The notes below the pieces were generated by a model that saw nothing but the letters and a program-made list of their open reading frames with translations, was not told the DNA's origin and did no database searches. From the NCBI RefSeq assembly GCF_037969725.1, contig NZ_CP150203.1:4914001-4978000 (forward strand): a DNA stretch of 64,000 nt. Reading direction: 5' to 3'. Within the stretch, counting starts at the first letter, position 1, and each line of letters opens with the position of its first letter. Positions 27,995-36,735 of the stretch are shown here, piece by piece. Origin of the DNA: Paenibacillus sp. FSL W8-0426 (GTDB lineage Bacteria > Bacillota > Bacilli > Paenibacillales > Paenibacillaceae). A program made the translations under genes and the position numbers.

Positions 27995-28116
27995 GGATAC
28001 ACACAGCCGTGTTGTACCCTGAATTCTTTAATTCAATTTGGATACACACAGCCGTGTTGTACCCAAAATTGAATTGTTACTAATCTAATTCAGGTACACA
28101 CATCCGTGCTGTACCC
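27995..28116. repeat. Three tandem palindromic repeats between lepA and hemW
   Basis: Three copies of a 24-25 base imperfect hairpin start at 27995, 28040 and 28093. On the minus (transcribed) strand each reads GGGTACA, an extra A or G, CAC, a four-base loop GGCT or GGAT, GTG, TGTA(T/C)CC, so it folds into a bulged stem-loop. The second copy is further flanked by AATTCAATTT/AAATTGAATT and the third by TCTAATTC/GAATTAGA, extending the stems with arms of different sequence. Copies 1 and 2 share an identical core. No T tract follows, so they are not standard terminators. Origin and role unknown. Confidence 0.85.
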
Positions 28117-28128
28117 CGAATTAGAGTG

Positions 28129-29943
28129 TTACTCATCGATTTTCAGCACCGCCATAAACGCTTCCTGCGGCACCTCCACGTTACCCACCTGCTTCATCCG
28201 CTTCTTACCTTCCTTCTGCTTCTCAAGCAGTTTCCGTTTCCGCGAGATGTCGCCGCCGTAACATTTGGCAAGCACGTTTTTGCGCATCGCCTTCACCGTT
28301 TCGCGGGCAACGACCTTCGTTCCGACCGATGCCTGGATCGGCACCTCGAACATCTGGCGCGGAATCAGCTCGCGCAGCTTCTCGCAGATAATGCGACCGC
28401 GGTTGTATGCACGATCGCGGTGAACGATGAAGGACAATGCATCGACTTGCTCTCCGTTGAGCAGAATGTCCATTTTGACCAGGTTGGACTGGCGGTAGCC
28501 GGACAGCTCATAATCGAAGGATGCATATCCTTTGGTGCTGGATTTCAATTGATCAAAGAAATCGTATACGATTTCGGACAACGGAATGTCATACGTAATC
28601 GTTACGCGGTTGCTGTCAAGGTATTCCATGTTAATGTACTCGCCGCGTTTGTTTTGGCACAGTTCCATAATTGTACCTACATAATCGTTGGGCACAATAA
28701 TGGATGCTTTCACGTAAGGCTCCTCGACATAATCGATTCTTCCCACCTCTGGATAGTTGGACGGGTTATCGATTTTGAGAACTTCGCCATTCGTTAGTGT
28801 CACGTGATAGATAACGCTTGGCGCGGTTGTGATCAAAGGAATGTTGAATTCCCGTTCAATCCGCTCCTGAATAACGTCCATATGCAGCAATCCAAGGAAT
28901 CCGCAACGGAACCCGAATCCAAGCGCGCTTGAAGTTTCCGGTTCGAAGCTGAGCGAAGCATCGTTCAGCTGCAATTTTTCCAGCGCTTCGCGCAGATCGG
29001 TGTAATCCGACGTTTCGATCGGGTACAGACCGCAGTATACCATCGGATTGATTTTGCGGTAACCCGGCAGCGGTTCGGCCGTAGGATTTTTGGCATCCGT
29101 CACCGTGTCACCGACGCGTGTATCGCCGACATGGCGAATACCTGCCACGATGAAGCCAACGTCGCCCACGTTCAGCTCGTCGACGATCGTCATGCGTGGT
29201 TTGAAGGCTCCAACCTCGATAACCTCAAAGGATTTGCCCGTAGCCATCATTTTGATTTTGGAACCGGATTTGATTTTGCCGTCAATGACGCGCACATATA
29301 CGATAACGCCTTTGTACGGATCATAGTGAGAGTCGAAAATCAATGCTTTCAAAGGCTCGTCCGGATCGCCTGACGGCGCGGGAACCTTCTGCACGACCTG
29401 TTCCAGAATCTCTTTGATGCCGATGCCCGCTTTGGCCGAGGCCAGTACGGCTTCGCTCGCATCAAGGCCGATCACGTCCTCGACTTCCTGCTTCACCCGG
29501 TCGGGATCGGCGCTCGGAAGGTCGATTTTGTTGATCACCGGCAAAATCTCCAGATTGTTGTCGAGGGCCAAGTACACGTTGGCCAGCGTCTGCGCTTCAA
29601 TCCCCTGAGCAGCGTCCACCACAAGCAATGCGCCTTCGCATGCCGCAAGGCTTCGAGAAACCTCATACGTGAAATCGACGTGTCCCGGTGTATCGATCAA
29701 GTTGAGCAGGTATTCTTCGCCGTCGTCTGCCTTGTAAGACAGGGCGACTGCCTGCAATTTAATCGTAATTCCGCGTTCACGTTCGAGATCCATCTGGTCG
29801 AGCACCTGCTCCTGCATTTCCCGCGAGGTGAGAGCACCCGTGTACTCCAAGATCCGGTCCGCCAATGTCGATTTCCCGTGATCTATATGTGCAATAATTG
29901 AAAAGTTGCGAATTTTACGTTGTCTTTCCCGAATGTCAGTCAT
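28129..29943 (-). CDS. lepA: Elongation factor 4 (LepA)
   Basis: LepA is a translational GTPase that acts on the ribosome, proposed to back-translocate or aid 30S assembly. The 604-residue protein has G1 AHIDHGKST (about residues 18-26), GIT in G2, DTPGH in G3, NKID in G4, domain II, and the LepA-specific C-terminal domain ([24 protein letters not shown]-like [20 protein letters not shown]). GGGGGTAAGG precedes the ATG. Part of the yqxA-lepA-hemW segment conserved in Bacilli. Confidence 0.97.
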   Translation of the reverse strand: MTDIRERQRKIRNFSIIAHIDHGKSTLADRILEYTGALTSREMQEQVLDQMDLERERGITIKLQAVALSYKADDGEEYLLNLIDTPGHVDFTYEVSRSLAACEGALLVVDAAQGIEAQTLANVYLALDNNLEILPVINKIDLPSADPDRVKQEVEDVIGLDASEAVLASAKAGIGIKEILEQVVQKVPAPSGDPDEPLKALIFDSHYDPYKGVIVYVRVIDGKIKSGSKIKMMATGKSFEVIEVGAFKPRMTIVDELNVGDVGFIVAGIRHVGDTRVGDTVTDAKNPTAEPLPGYRKINPMVYCGLYPIETSDYTDLREALEKLQLNDASLSFEPETSSALGFGFRCGFLGLLHMDVIQERIEREFNIPLITTAPSVIYHVTLTNGEVLKIDNPSNYPEVGRIDYVEEPYVKASIIVPNDYVGTIMELCQNKRGEYINMEYLDSNRVTITYDIPLSEIVYDFFDQLKSSTKGYASFDYELSGYRQSNLVKMDILLNGEQVDALSFIVHRDRAYNRGRIICEKLRELIPRQMFEVPIQASVGTKVVARETVKAMRKNVLAKCYGGDISRKRKLLEKQKEGKKRMKQVGNVEVPQEAFMAVLKIDE

Positions 29944-30095
29944 TCCTTACCCCCAGAAACAGCCTAGTGTCAATCGCTTCATTATACCAGTAGATGAAGG
30001 GAGCATCAATCCCGCTTTGCCTCAACTTTGACATTCAGGAGATGATTAGGAGGCTCCCCCGGTTCCTTCCTAGTGTCCCATGAGGGTAAGGGTTT

Positions 30096-30467
30096 CTATT
30101 CGGCTACACCGCTGAACAAGGAAACGACCCACTTGATTCCGCTATGAGACAAGTTCTGCAGCAATCCCGCCGTTTTCTCGGCGAGCACGTCCACCGTAGC
30201 TTTGTCCTGTTCTGCACCCAGAACCTGACTTGGCGTCTGGACAGGCACGAACGACCGCTCGTTCACCTCCTGTTGTTCGGGCTGGGCGGGCTGTTCAGGC
30301 TCCAGTCGAGTCGCCGGTACCGCCGGCTCTGTGCCGGCGACCGTTGATGTGTTCTGCGATGGAGTCGTATTGATCTGCAACCCTCCCCCGGCTAACTGCA
30401 TGCCGAGAAGAATGCCGATCAGCATAAGCACAACGATGGACAGCAACCTTTTTCCGAATCTGGACAC
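30096..30467 (-). CDS. yqxA: YqxA family protein (DUF3679)
   Basis: A 123-residue membrane-anchored protein. An N-terminal hydrophobic helix (SIVVLMLIGILLGMQLAGGG, residues about 9-29) is followed by a Pro/Gln/Glu-rich linker and an amphipathic C-terminal stretch. Sequence pattern and position between spoIIP and lepA match YqxA/DUF3679, whose function is unknown. The start codon is GTG, preceded by AAGGGGG. It lies 34 bases after spoIIP on the same strand, suggesting expression during sporulation. Confidence 0.85.
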   Translation of the reverse strand: MSRFGKRLLSIVVLMLIGILLGMQLAGGGLQINTTPSQNTSTVAGTEPAVPATRLEPEQPAQPEQQEVNERSFVPVQTPSQVLGAEQDKATVDVLAEKTAGLLQNLSHSGIKWVVSLFSGVAE

Positions 30468-30501
30468 ACCCTACGCCCCCTTATTTTAAAGACTTGCGTC
30501 A

Positions 30502-31809
30502 TCAACTTCCTTTAGATTTGGTTCCGGCACTCGCTTTATCCACCTGTTGGTCTTCCCAATAGACCTCGGCGATCATGTCCGCGAGCACCTTGGACGTGCT
30601 CTCCAGTTCTTTGGCCGTATTGTCGATCCCGCCGATCTCGATCAGGATGCTGTGGGGAGACAGCGTCTGGTTGTATTCGCCGTTATTGGCACCGCCGCCA
30701 TCCTTGCCCCATACGCCGCGGGAAACGCCGGGATACTTCGCCTCCAGTTTTTTATGGATTCTGGCCGCAAAGGCTTCGTTCTTGCGCCAATTTGGATTTT
30801 CGTGCCCGATGATGAAATACACCTTGGCATAACCGACTCCATCAATCGTCGTCGTCGTTTTGCTGTGGCGCTGCGAGTCCCGGTGGATGTCGATCAGATA
30901 TGTCAAGTCATCGTTTTGGGCCAGCGCAGCTTTTACAGTCTGCCGTGAATATTTATAAGAATAATTCCAGTTGTAGTCCTTTACGACAGAAGGGTAGTCA
31001 TCCTTAGCATGCTCCACGCCGACGCCCAGCTTCTCCAGACTGTCAGCCAAATAGGTTCCCACTTGAAAAACATTTCCCGTCGGCTTCGCCGAAGAAGGAT
31101 TGTCGCTTTTGGTGCCAAGCAACGGATTGTAGCCCTCCCGAGGGTGAGAGTGATAAACGAGAATGGATTTTTTCTCCGGTTTCGATGCTTGGCCTCCCTG
31201 TTTGCCTCCATTATGTTTCCCTCCATCGCTGACAGGCGGGTCGTTCCCAGCCTCCCCCTTGCCCGGAGCTTCCTGTGAAGGAGAAGTATTGTCCTGTTCC
31301 GGCGGCTCGTGCAAACCGGCATCGGGTTCCTCGCCATCTGCCGAAGCCGAATCGGTAACGCCCGGATCGGGTTGATAATCCTCCGGCGCCTCCGCACGTT
31401 CGTTTCCCGATCCGTGCCTCAGCAGTACAGGCTGATTGGCGCCCATGCCAGGCATTTCCCTGGCGATCAAGCTTTTAGGGTCCTGCGGATTTACGTTCGT
31501 CAACATTTGAAACACAAAGTTCGTCAAATTTTCGCCTGAAAACGCGGACTGCTGGTCATCCCCCTTTAAATGGGGCATCTCCATGCCTAACATATCAAGA
31601 AAAAAATGACTGGAAACGGCACTTGCGAACCCTTTCATCGAAGCCACCGGAGAATTATTCAATCGTTTTTCGGCCATGCCCCCAAGTCCAAGAATGACGA
31701 AGAATAACGCCGAAATGATCATCAGCAGCAGCAATGTCCGACCCATGGCCAGCACATGCAGGCATCTTTTTTTCCATTTTCCGATATTCCACGATATGAT
31801 TTTGTTCAT
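30502..31809 (-). CDS. spoIIP: Stage II sporulation protein P (SpoIIP)
   Basis: SpoIIP is the amidase/endopeptidase of the SpoIIDMP complex that thins septal peptidoglycan during engulfment. The 435-residue form starts MNKIISWNIGKWKKR, has a membrane helix at about residues 24-43, a Pro/Glu/Ser/Gly-rich linker (about 150-230), and the C-terminal enzyme domain with VYHSHPREGYNPLLG, DIHRDSQRH and HSILIEIGGIDN. GAAGGAGA selects the ATG at 31809; the longer frame runs into the gpr terminator. It lies between gpr and yqxA, the order known in B. subtilis. Confidence 0.95.
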   Translation of the reverse strand: MNKIISWNIGKWKKRCLHVLAMGRTLLLLMIISALFFVILGLGGMAEKRLNNSPVASMKGFASAVSSHFFLDMLGMEMPHLKGDDQQSAFSGENLTNFVFQMLTNVNPQDPKSLIAREMPGMGANQPVLLRHGSGNERAEAPEDYQPDPGVTDSASADGEEPDAGLHEPPEQDNTSPSQEAPGKGEAGNDPPVSDGGKHNGGKQGGQASKPEKKSILVYHSHPREGYNPLLGTKSDNPSSAKPTGNVFQVGTYLADSLEKLGVGVEHAKDDYPSVVKDYNWNYSYKYSRQTVKAALAQNDDLTYLIDIHRDSQRHSKTTTTIDGVGYAKVYFIIGHENPNWRKNEAFAARIHKKLEAKYPGVSRGVWGKDGGGANNGEYNQTLSPHSILIEIGGIDNTAKELESTSKVLADMIAEVYWEDQQVDKASAGTKSKGS

Positions 31810-31963
31810 CGCTTCTGTCTCCTTCCCTGCTGGACAACTCTTATATTTCAACTCTATGAGCCTGTCCGGTTTGCTAGAACAAAAAGAAGAAGATTTCCCC
31901 CAGAATTTCTGTGAGATAAGCCGAACGGACCAAAACCTCCACGCAGCTAAAAAAAGAAACGCC

Positions 31964-32000
31964 AAAAAAGAGAGACCCGATAGATTCGGATGCTCTCTTT
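31964..32000 (-). terminator. Terminator after gpr
   Basis: Minus strand AAAGAGAG pairs with CTCTCTTT around a loop that itself can pair (ATCCGA/TCGGGT), followed by TTTT. It lies about 37 bases after the gpr stop and separates gpr from spoIIP. Confidence 0.9.
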
Positions 32001-32036
32001 GCGAAATTCCATATTTTTTGATATGACCAATTAAGC

Positions 32037-33041
32037 TTAATGCGTATATGCTGCTACATTTTCGGCCTTTACCGCTTCATGAAGCGCAGCATTCAAGCCC
32101 GTCGCGACAATGTTCGCGATGTCCTCGATAAATTCATCGATTTCCTTCGGCGTCACGATCAAATCATGGCCCAGGGGCTCCAGCACCTCTTTTACCAAGC
32201 TAAGGCGATCATTCTCGCTGATTTCGTCAAGCATTCCCATGATTTGTTTCGTCTGCTCCGTTTCCTGGCGAAAATGGGAGCGCATCATCTCGATGGCGTT
32301 GTTCACGATGGTGGAGGCATAACAAACCGTGGGAACGCCGATTGCAATACACGGCACGCCCAAAATTTCACGCGTCAACCCGCGCCGTTTGTTGCCGATG
32401 CCCGAACCGGGGTGAATGCCGATATCCGCCACTTGAATCGTTGTGTTGACGCGTTCAAGGGAACGGGAAGCGAGCGAATCGATCGCGATGATGGCATCCG
32501 GCTTTGTGCGTTCCACGATACCCTGTACGATGTCGCTCGACTCGATGCCTGTTGTGCCCAGCACGCCGGGAGCGATTGCGCTAACCTCGCGATAACCGGG
32601 AGCAACCTGATCCGGCATAAGTTCGAAATATTGGCGGGTCACCATCAGGTTCTCTACCACCAGCGGACCGAGCGCATCGGGCGTTACGTTCAGGTTGCCA
32701 AGCCCTACCACCAACACCTTGGACGTTTTGTTGATCCCGGCCTTGGTCAAGAAATCCTCCATTTCACGCGTGAATGCCGCTGCCACACGTTCCTGCAATT
32801 CGGTGTCGCCATTGCGCAGCGACGGTACCTCAAGCGTGACGTAATGCCCTTTGACCCGCCCGATTTTCTGCGATGCCGCTTCGTTCAGAACATCGATCCG
32901 CGTAATCGTGATGCCGTCCTTTTCCTCCACGTCTTCTTGCAAACCGGGAATACCCGTGTTTGGCTCGGCATGTTGAACCATCTCCCTCGATTCGATCGCA
33001 AGGTCGGTACGAACCGCGTACTTTCGCAAATCCAATGTCAT
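32037..33041 (-). CDS. gpr: Germination protease GPR
   Basis: GPR degrades small acid-soluble spore proteins at germination; it is made as an inactive tetrameric zymogen in the forespore and self-processed. The 334-residue protein starts MTLDLRKYAVRTDLAIESREM, where the early prosegment and cleavage region lies, and contains conserved blocks VVGLGNLNVTPDALGPLVVEN, IAIDSLASRS and DIGIHPGSGIGNKR. AAGGGAGG precedes the ATG. A sigma-G-like promoter lies upstream, divergent from rpsT. Confidence 0.96.
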   Translation of the reverse strand: MTLDLRKYAVRTDLAIESREMVQHAEPNTGIPGLQEDVEEKDGITITRIDVLNEAASQKIGRVKGHYVTLEVPSLRNGDTELQERVAAAFTREMEDFLTKAGINKTSKVLVVGLGNLNVTPDALGPLVVENLMVTRQYFELMPDQVAPGYREVSAIAPGVLGTTGIESSDIVQGIVERTKPDAIIAIDSLASRSLERVNTTIQVADIGIHPGSGIGNKRRGLTREILGVPCIAIGVPTVCYASTIVNNAIEMMRSHFRQETEQTKQIMGMLDEISENDRLSLVKEVLEPLGHDLIVTPKEIDEFIEDIANIVATGLNAALHEAVKAENVAAYTH

Positions 33042-33072
33042 GTATTCCTGCCTCCCTTACCGCATTTGAACA

Positions 33073-33103
33073 TATTGTGTGGGAAAAAGAAGGGCTTTAT
33101 GCA
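33073..33103 (-). promoter_or_regulatory. Sigma-G promoter candidate for gpr
   Basis: Minus strand TGCATA (33098-33103), an 18-base spacer, then CACAATA (33073-33079), close to the forespore sigma-F/G pattern (GCATA and CAnnnTA). It lies 32 bases before the gpr start. The known control of gpr by forespore sigma factors in Bacillus supports the reading. Confidence 0.55.
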
Positions 33104-33131
33104 ATGCCACGGAACGAAAAAGGAATATTTG

Positions 33132-33160
33132 TTGCAATTTACATGTTAGCATGCTAGAAT
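33132..33160 (+). promoter_or_regulatory. Sigma-A promoter of rpsT
   Basis: TTGCAA (33132-33137), a 17-base spacer and TAGAAT (33155-33160), 57 bases before the rpsT start. Confidence 0.8.
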
Positions 33161-33217
33161 ATTTTAAGTTGTGAAACGTTTGTATTCATGCGATATGCCT
33201 TACAGGAGGTGAATGTA

Positions 33218-33490
33218 ATGCCAAACATCAAATCCGCTGTTAAACGCGTAAAAACTAGCGACAAGCGCCGTGCACTCAACGCTTCCCAAAAGTCCGCACT
33301 CCGTACAGCTGTTAAAGCTGCCGATGCTGCTCTGGTAAGCACAGAAGTTGAAACTGCAAAAGCTGCGATTCAAGCTGCTTCCAAAAAGCTGGATAAGGCT
33401 GTAACTAAAGGTCTGATTCATAAAAATGCAGCTGCTCGCAAAAAGTCCCGCTTGGCTAAAAAACTGAACGCTCTTTCCGCACAAGCGTAA
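33218..33490 (+). CDS. rpsT: 30S ribosomal protein S20
   Basis: S20 is a small basic protein binding 16S rRNA in the small subunit. The 90-residue product [20 protein letters not shown] is rich in Lys, Ala and Arg, with the family pattern [15 protein letters not shown] and [32 protein letters not shown] selects the ATG at 33218 over an upstream in-frame start. It is the only plus-strand gene in this neighbourhood and is monocistronic. Confidence 0.98.
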   Translation: MPNIKSAVKRVKTSDKRRALNASQKSALRTAVKAADAALVSTEVETAKAAIQAASKKLDKAVTKGLIHKNAAARKKSRLAKKLNALSAQA

Positions 33491-33516
33491 TAAGCGTTAC
33501 TTATACGATGCATTGG

Positions 33517-33552
33517 AAAATCCTGAACAGCTTATGCTTTCAGGATTTTTTA
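33517..33552 (+). terminator. Terminator of rpsT
   Basis: AAAATCCTGAA pairs with TTCAGGATTTT, with a loop of 11 bases and further T residues. The A-run at its start means it could also serve the convergent holA gene. Confidence 0.9.
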
Positions 33553-33578
33553 GCATTCAACCGAAAAAAGGGGCGCAT

Positions 33579-34595
33579 CTACGCCCCAAGTCTCAGCAAA
33601 AACATTTCAAGCCCCAGCACTTTGTCAATCGCGCCCGTCTTCATCTGATAATCCAGTTCCCCGAGGTGGCTCAATATAAGCCGCAAACGCTCGGTCTGGA
33701 ATTTCCGCGCCTGCTCCCCGGCAATTTTGACAGCATATGGATGCAAGCCGAGCTGGCTCGCAATCTGCTGTTGAGAGTAGCTTTGCTGCCCAAGCTCCTT
33801 GACTTGGATCATGATCCGAAATTGGCGGGCAATCAGCGCGGCGATTTTGATCGGCTCTTCCCGCTGCTTCAGCAGCTCGTAGAATAGCGCCAGCGCCTTT
33901 TCCAAACGCAGGTTGGCAAGCTCCTCTACCAAGGCAAACACGTTTTGTTCCGTGCTGCGGGCCACCAAACGTTCAATGTCTGCGCGCGTGATCGTCCCGC
34001 CTTTGCCTGCAAAAAGACAAAGCTTGTCTACTTCGGCGGATAAGGTCTGCAGGCTTGTGCCGGCATAACTTACAAGCGTATCTGCCGCTCCCTGCTCGAA
34101 AGCTACCTCGTTCTGCTTCGCCAGCTTCACAATCCAGTTCAGCAGCTCATCTCCGCTAAGCGGGGCAAAAGCAAGCACGACCGCCTGTTTTTTCGCCGCT
34201 TTCACCAGCTTTTTCCGCTCATCCAACTTGTCTGCCTGAACGAGAAACACGATGGTGCTATATTCGGCAGGATTGTCCATGTATGCCAGCAAACGATCGA
34301 CGTGGTGTTCGATTTTGGAATCCTTGCCGGCCGCAAGCAAATGCGCATCCCGTACAAAAATCAATTTTCGAGGCACGAGAAAAGGTACCGTCTCCGCTTC
34401 TTCCACCACCACTTCAATCGGCGTTTCGGAAAGGTCATAGGGAACGACCGCAAAATCGCGATGCTCTTCTTCAATGATCGTTTCTTTTAGCAAATCCGCA
34501 AATTGCTGTATTTGATATTTCTCCGACCCATACAGCACGTATACAGGGGCGGTATCCCCATTGCGTATGGCTTTCGCCGCACTCTTTACATCCAT
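33579..34595 (-). CDS. holA: DNA polymerase III subunit delta (HolA)
   Basis: The delta subunit opens the sliding clamp as part of the clamp loader. The 338-residue protein has the N-terminal region KSAAKAIRNGDTAPVYVLYG (the PVYxLYG pattern of delta), an AAA+ fold lacking a functional P-loop, and the C-terminal collar domain with LYELLKQREEPIKIAALIARQ. The ATG at 34595 lies 10 bases after GGAGG; a GTG two codons upstream (34601), only four bases after GGAGG, is less likely. Convergent with rpsT; position corresponds to yqeN of B. subtilis, but comEC is here 9 kb away. Confidence 0.94.
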   Translation of the reverse strand: MDVKSAAKAIRNGDTAPVYVLYGSEKYQIQQFADLLKETIIEEEHRDFAVVPYDLSETPIEVVVEEAETVPFLVPRKLIFVRDAHLLAAGKDSKIEHHVDRLLAYMDNPAEYSTIVFLVQADKLDERKKLVKAAKKQAVVLAFAPLSGDELLNWIVKLAKQNEVAFEQGAADTLVSYAGTSLQTLSAEVDKLCLFAGKGGTITRADIERLVARSTEQNVFALVEELANLRLEKALALFYELLKQREEPIKIAALIARQFRIMIQVKELGQQSYSQQQIASQLGLHPYAVKIAGEQARKFQTERLRLILSHLGELDYQMKTGAIDKVLGLEMFLLRLGA

Positions 34596-34648
34596 TCTCA
34601 CGGTGCCTCCTTATCATCCCCTTTATCCTACCAGAAAATCGACCGAAC

Positions 34649-34687
34649 AACAAAGGGACCTCCATCCGCGCGCGAATGAAGGTCCCT
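34649..34687 (-). terminator. Terminator of the ECF sigma/anti-sigma operon
   Basis: Minus strand GGGACCTTCATTCG pairs with CGGATGGAGGTCCC (some G-T pairs), then TTTGTTGTT. The long stem ends transcription about 170 bases after the anti-sigma stop and just before holA. Confidence 0.85.
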
Positions 34688-34858
34688 GGTCCTACATCTA
34701 TATAAACGCTGACGACGACCGTCCTAGAAACGGTCAGCGAAGCGGTCATACGACGTCAGTTATGTCAACTGAATTAGGACGTTATGTTACTTTCAGTATA
34801 CTGCAGGCAGACTCAAAACGTTCAGCCATTTTGCTAGAAAAGGCTTGTCACCTTCCAT

Positions 34859-36133
34859 TCATTTCGCGGAAGTTTCTCCCGATGCGGGGGATACGGCGAA
34901 ATATTTCTTGACGGTCGTCCCGTTCTGTTCTGTCGAGTAATTAAATGTTGTTCCATCCGACGTCCAGCCCGCTGATGTCAGCGTGCCTTCCAACTCCCGT
35001 TGCTCCACCAGGTTCAATGCGGCCGGATCATCCGCCGACCGGGCATACAGGCTCAATTGATTGTCAGTCTGCATAACCGTGTATGCTCCATCCGGGGAAC
35101 TCCATTCTTTGGGAACAGATGTGGAAGCAATCCCTTGATTCGGTCCAACCAGTCCCATCGCTCCGTCGGACGCTTTGGTTCCGTCCTGAACCTCGGGAGC
35201 CGTGATCCCTTTTTGGACGTCTCCTTCTTTCATCTCAGGCGTCTCGCTATCGGTCGCAAAGTTCTCGGGATCCACACTGTTCGCAGCCGATTCCGTTTCA
35301 TCCGGAGTCGCCGGCGGCAAAGCCGAATCGGAACTTTCCGTTTTCTGCTCTACGCCGGGAGAGGCTTCGCCGACCGAGCTTTGGGGTGAATCAGCCTGGT
35401 TCGTGCTTGACGGCGCATCCTTCGAAGTTTGATCCTGGCTTGTCGTTGGTTCAGATGTCGACTCCGTTGGTCCTTCGGTCGAATCCGGTTCCGAAACAGG
35501 CAGTTTCTCCTGCTCCCCGGCACTGTCCTGGGCTTCCGGGTTTTCCGACGTTTCAGGGGCCAGCCGTGTCTCGCCGGAATTTACAGCATCGCTTTCATGC
35601 CGCTTGGCTGCAGACGTATCATTACCGTTGACGTCGGTGCTGAGCGCATTTGGATCCGAGGCCTGGCTTTCCGCTGATCCACCGCTGCTCATCATCATTA
35701 CATCGGCATTTTCAAGCTTTTCAGGCTGATATCCCCAGATGGCAAAGCCCAAAACGACAACAGCCGCCGCGGCTCCCACGGACATGCGCCCTACCATGGT
35801 ATTTAACCATTGCTGCTTCGGCTTGCGTTCGCCGGACCGTTGCAGACTTTCGGTTGCAGCAGGGACAGGACTCATTTCCTGTATCGTGCTGCTTTGTTCT
35901 TTCCTTGCTTCATCAATGGCATCCAGCTGTGGCATAATGGCATCCACCAAGCTGAATTTCGGGGTCACTTGCGGCAAATCCTCCAGTTCTCTGGATAGAG
36001 CTCTGAGCAAACTAAAATTTTCGGCGCAATCCGGACATGTGGCTACATGCTGCAGCAATTGCTCGGTTTCCGCCTCTCCCAGATCATGATCCAGATACCG
36101 GTGCATCCATTCCACCACCTCATCGCATTTCAT
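34859..36133 (-). CDS. Membrane anti-sigma factor with zinc-finger (zf-HC2) domain
   Basis: Likely anti-sigma partner of the ECF factor encoded just upstream. The 424-residue protein starts MKCDEVVEWMHRYLDHDLG; Cys3 plus His29, Cys33 and Cys36 (HVATCPDC) form the ZAS/zf-HC2 signature. One membrane helix lies at about residues 117-135. The outside part is a Ser/Thr/Glu/Pro-rich region of about 190 residues, then a beta-rich C-terminal domain (EWSSPDGAYTVMQTDNQLSL, AGWTSDGTTFNYSTEQNG) resembling one TolB-like blade pair. The ATG overlaps the sigma stop as ATGA, the usual coupling for such pairs. The signal sensed is unknown. Confidence 0.88.
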   Translation of the reverse strand: MKCDEVVEWMHRYLDHDLGEAETEQLLQHVATCPDCAENFSLLRALSRELEDLPQVTPKFSLVDAIMPQLDAIDEARKEQSSTIQEMSPVPAATESLQRSGERKPKQQWLNTMVGRMSVGAAAAVVVLGFAIWGYQPEKLENADVMMMSSGGSAESQASDPNALSTDVNGNDTSAAKRHESDAVNSGETRLAPETSENPEAQDSAGEQEKLPVSEPDSTEGPTESTSEPTTSQDQTSKDAPSSTNQADSPQSSVGEASPGVEQKTESSDSALPPATPDETESAANSVDPENFATDSETPEMKEGDVQKGITAPEVQDGTKASDGAMGLVGPNQGIASTSVPKEWSSPDGAYTVMQTDNQLSLYARSADDPAALNLVEQRELEGTLTSAGWTSDGTTFNYSTEQNGTTVKKYFAVSPASGETSAK

Positions 36134-36678
36134 CCTGTCACACCACCCTTCTGATACTCCTGTAATAGATTCTGCAATTGCTGCCTTGCACGGAACAAAT
36201 AGGATTTGACCGTATTGAGCGGAAGGTCGAGGCAATCCGCAATTTCGTTATATGACAAGTCCTGCAAATATCTTAGAACGATCACGGTGCGATGATGCTC
36301 GGGAAGCTTGTTGATCGCATCCTGAATATCCTTGGCCACATAGGTCGACATGACTTCCGATTCCACGTTCTGATTGTCCTGGAACACCATCTCATGTTCC
36401 TCGATGGACACCGACGGCTTGGCCCTCCGGAACTTGTCGATGCAAATATTCGTAACGATGCGTTGTACCCATGTTTTGAATTGTGCCTTTTCCTCGTATG
36501 AGTTAATTTTGGTATAAATTCGGATTAATGCCTCCTGTGCGGCATCCATCGCATCCTGTTCATTATTTAGAATGTAGTATGCGGTTCGGTATACATGCTG
36601 TTCAATATTCCGCAATAGGGTAATTAGAGCGTCGCGATCGCCCGATTGAGCGGCTCTGATGAGTTCCGGCTCTACCAC
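36130..36678 (-). CDS. RNA polymerase sigma factor, ECF subfamily
   Basis: A 182-residue sigma-70-type ECF factor. Region 2 is at about residues 20-90 (YYILNNEQDAMDAAQEALIR, FKTWVQRIVTNICIDKFRR) and region 4 at about 125-175 (LPEHHRTVIVLRYLQDLSYN, EIADCLDLPLNTVKSYLFRA). The start is GTG after AGAGGGGG. It is followed by, and overlaps, its probable anti-sigma factor. A GCAAC/CGTC promoter-like pair upstream suggests self-activation. It is not clearly SigW, SigM or another named factor. Confidence 0.93.
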   Translation of the reverse strand: MVEPELIRAAQSGDRDALITLLRNIEQHVYRTAYYILNNEQDAMDAAQEALIRIYTKINSYEEKAQFKTWVQRIVTNICIDKFRRAKPSVSIEEHEMVFQDNQNVESEVMSTYVAKDIQDAINKLPEHHRTVIVLRYLQDLSYNEIADCLDLPLNTVKSYLFRARQQLQNLLQEYQKGGVTG

Positions 36679-36708
36679 AAAGGATCCCCCTCTCCCTGCA
36701 ACCTTACA

Positions 36709-36735
36709 GACGTGACCATCAATAAAATTGTTGCA
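36709..36735 (-). promoter_or_regulatory. ECF-type promoter candidate upstream of the sigma gene
   Basis: Minus strand TGCAAC (36730-36735), a 17-base spacer, CGTC (36709-36712). The AAC core at -35 and CGTC at -10 match the general form of ECF-dependent promoters, consistent with autoregulation. Found by eye only. Confidence 0.45.

Noticed and set aside
27995..28116. CRISPR array
   Set aside because: Only three imperfect copies, unequal short spacers complementary to each other rather than unique, and no cas genes.
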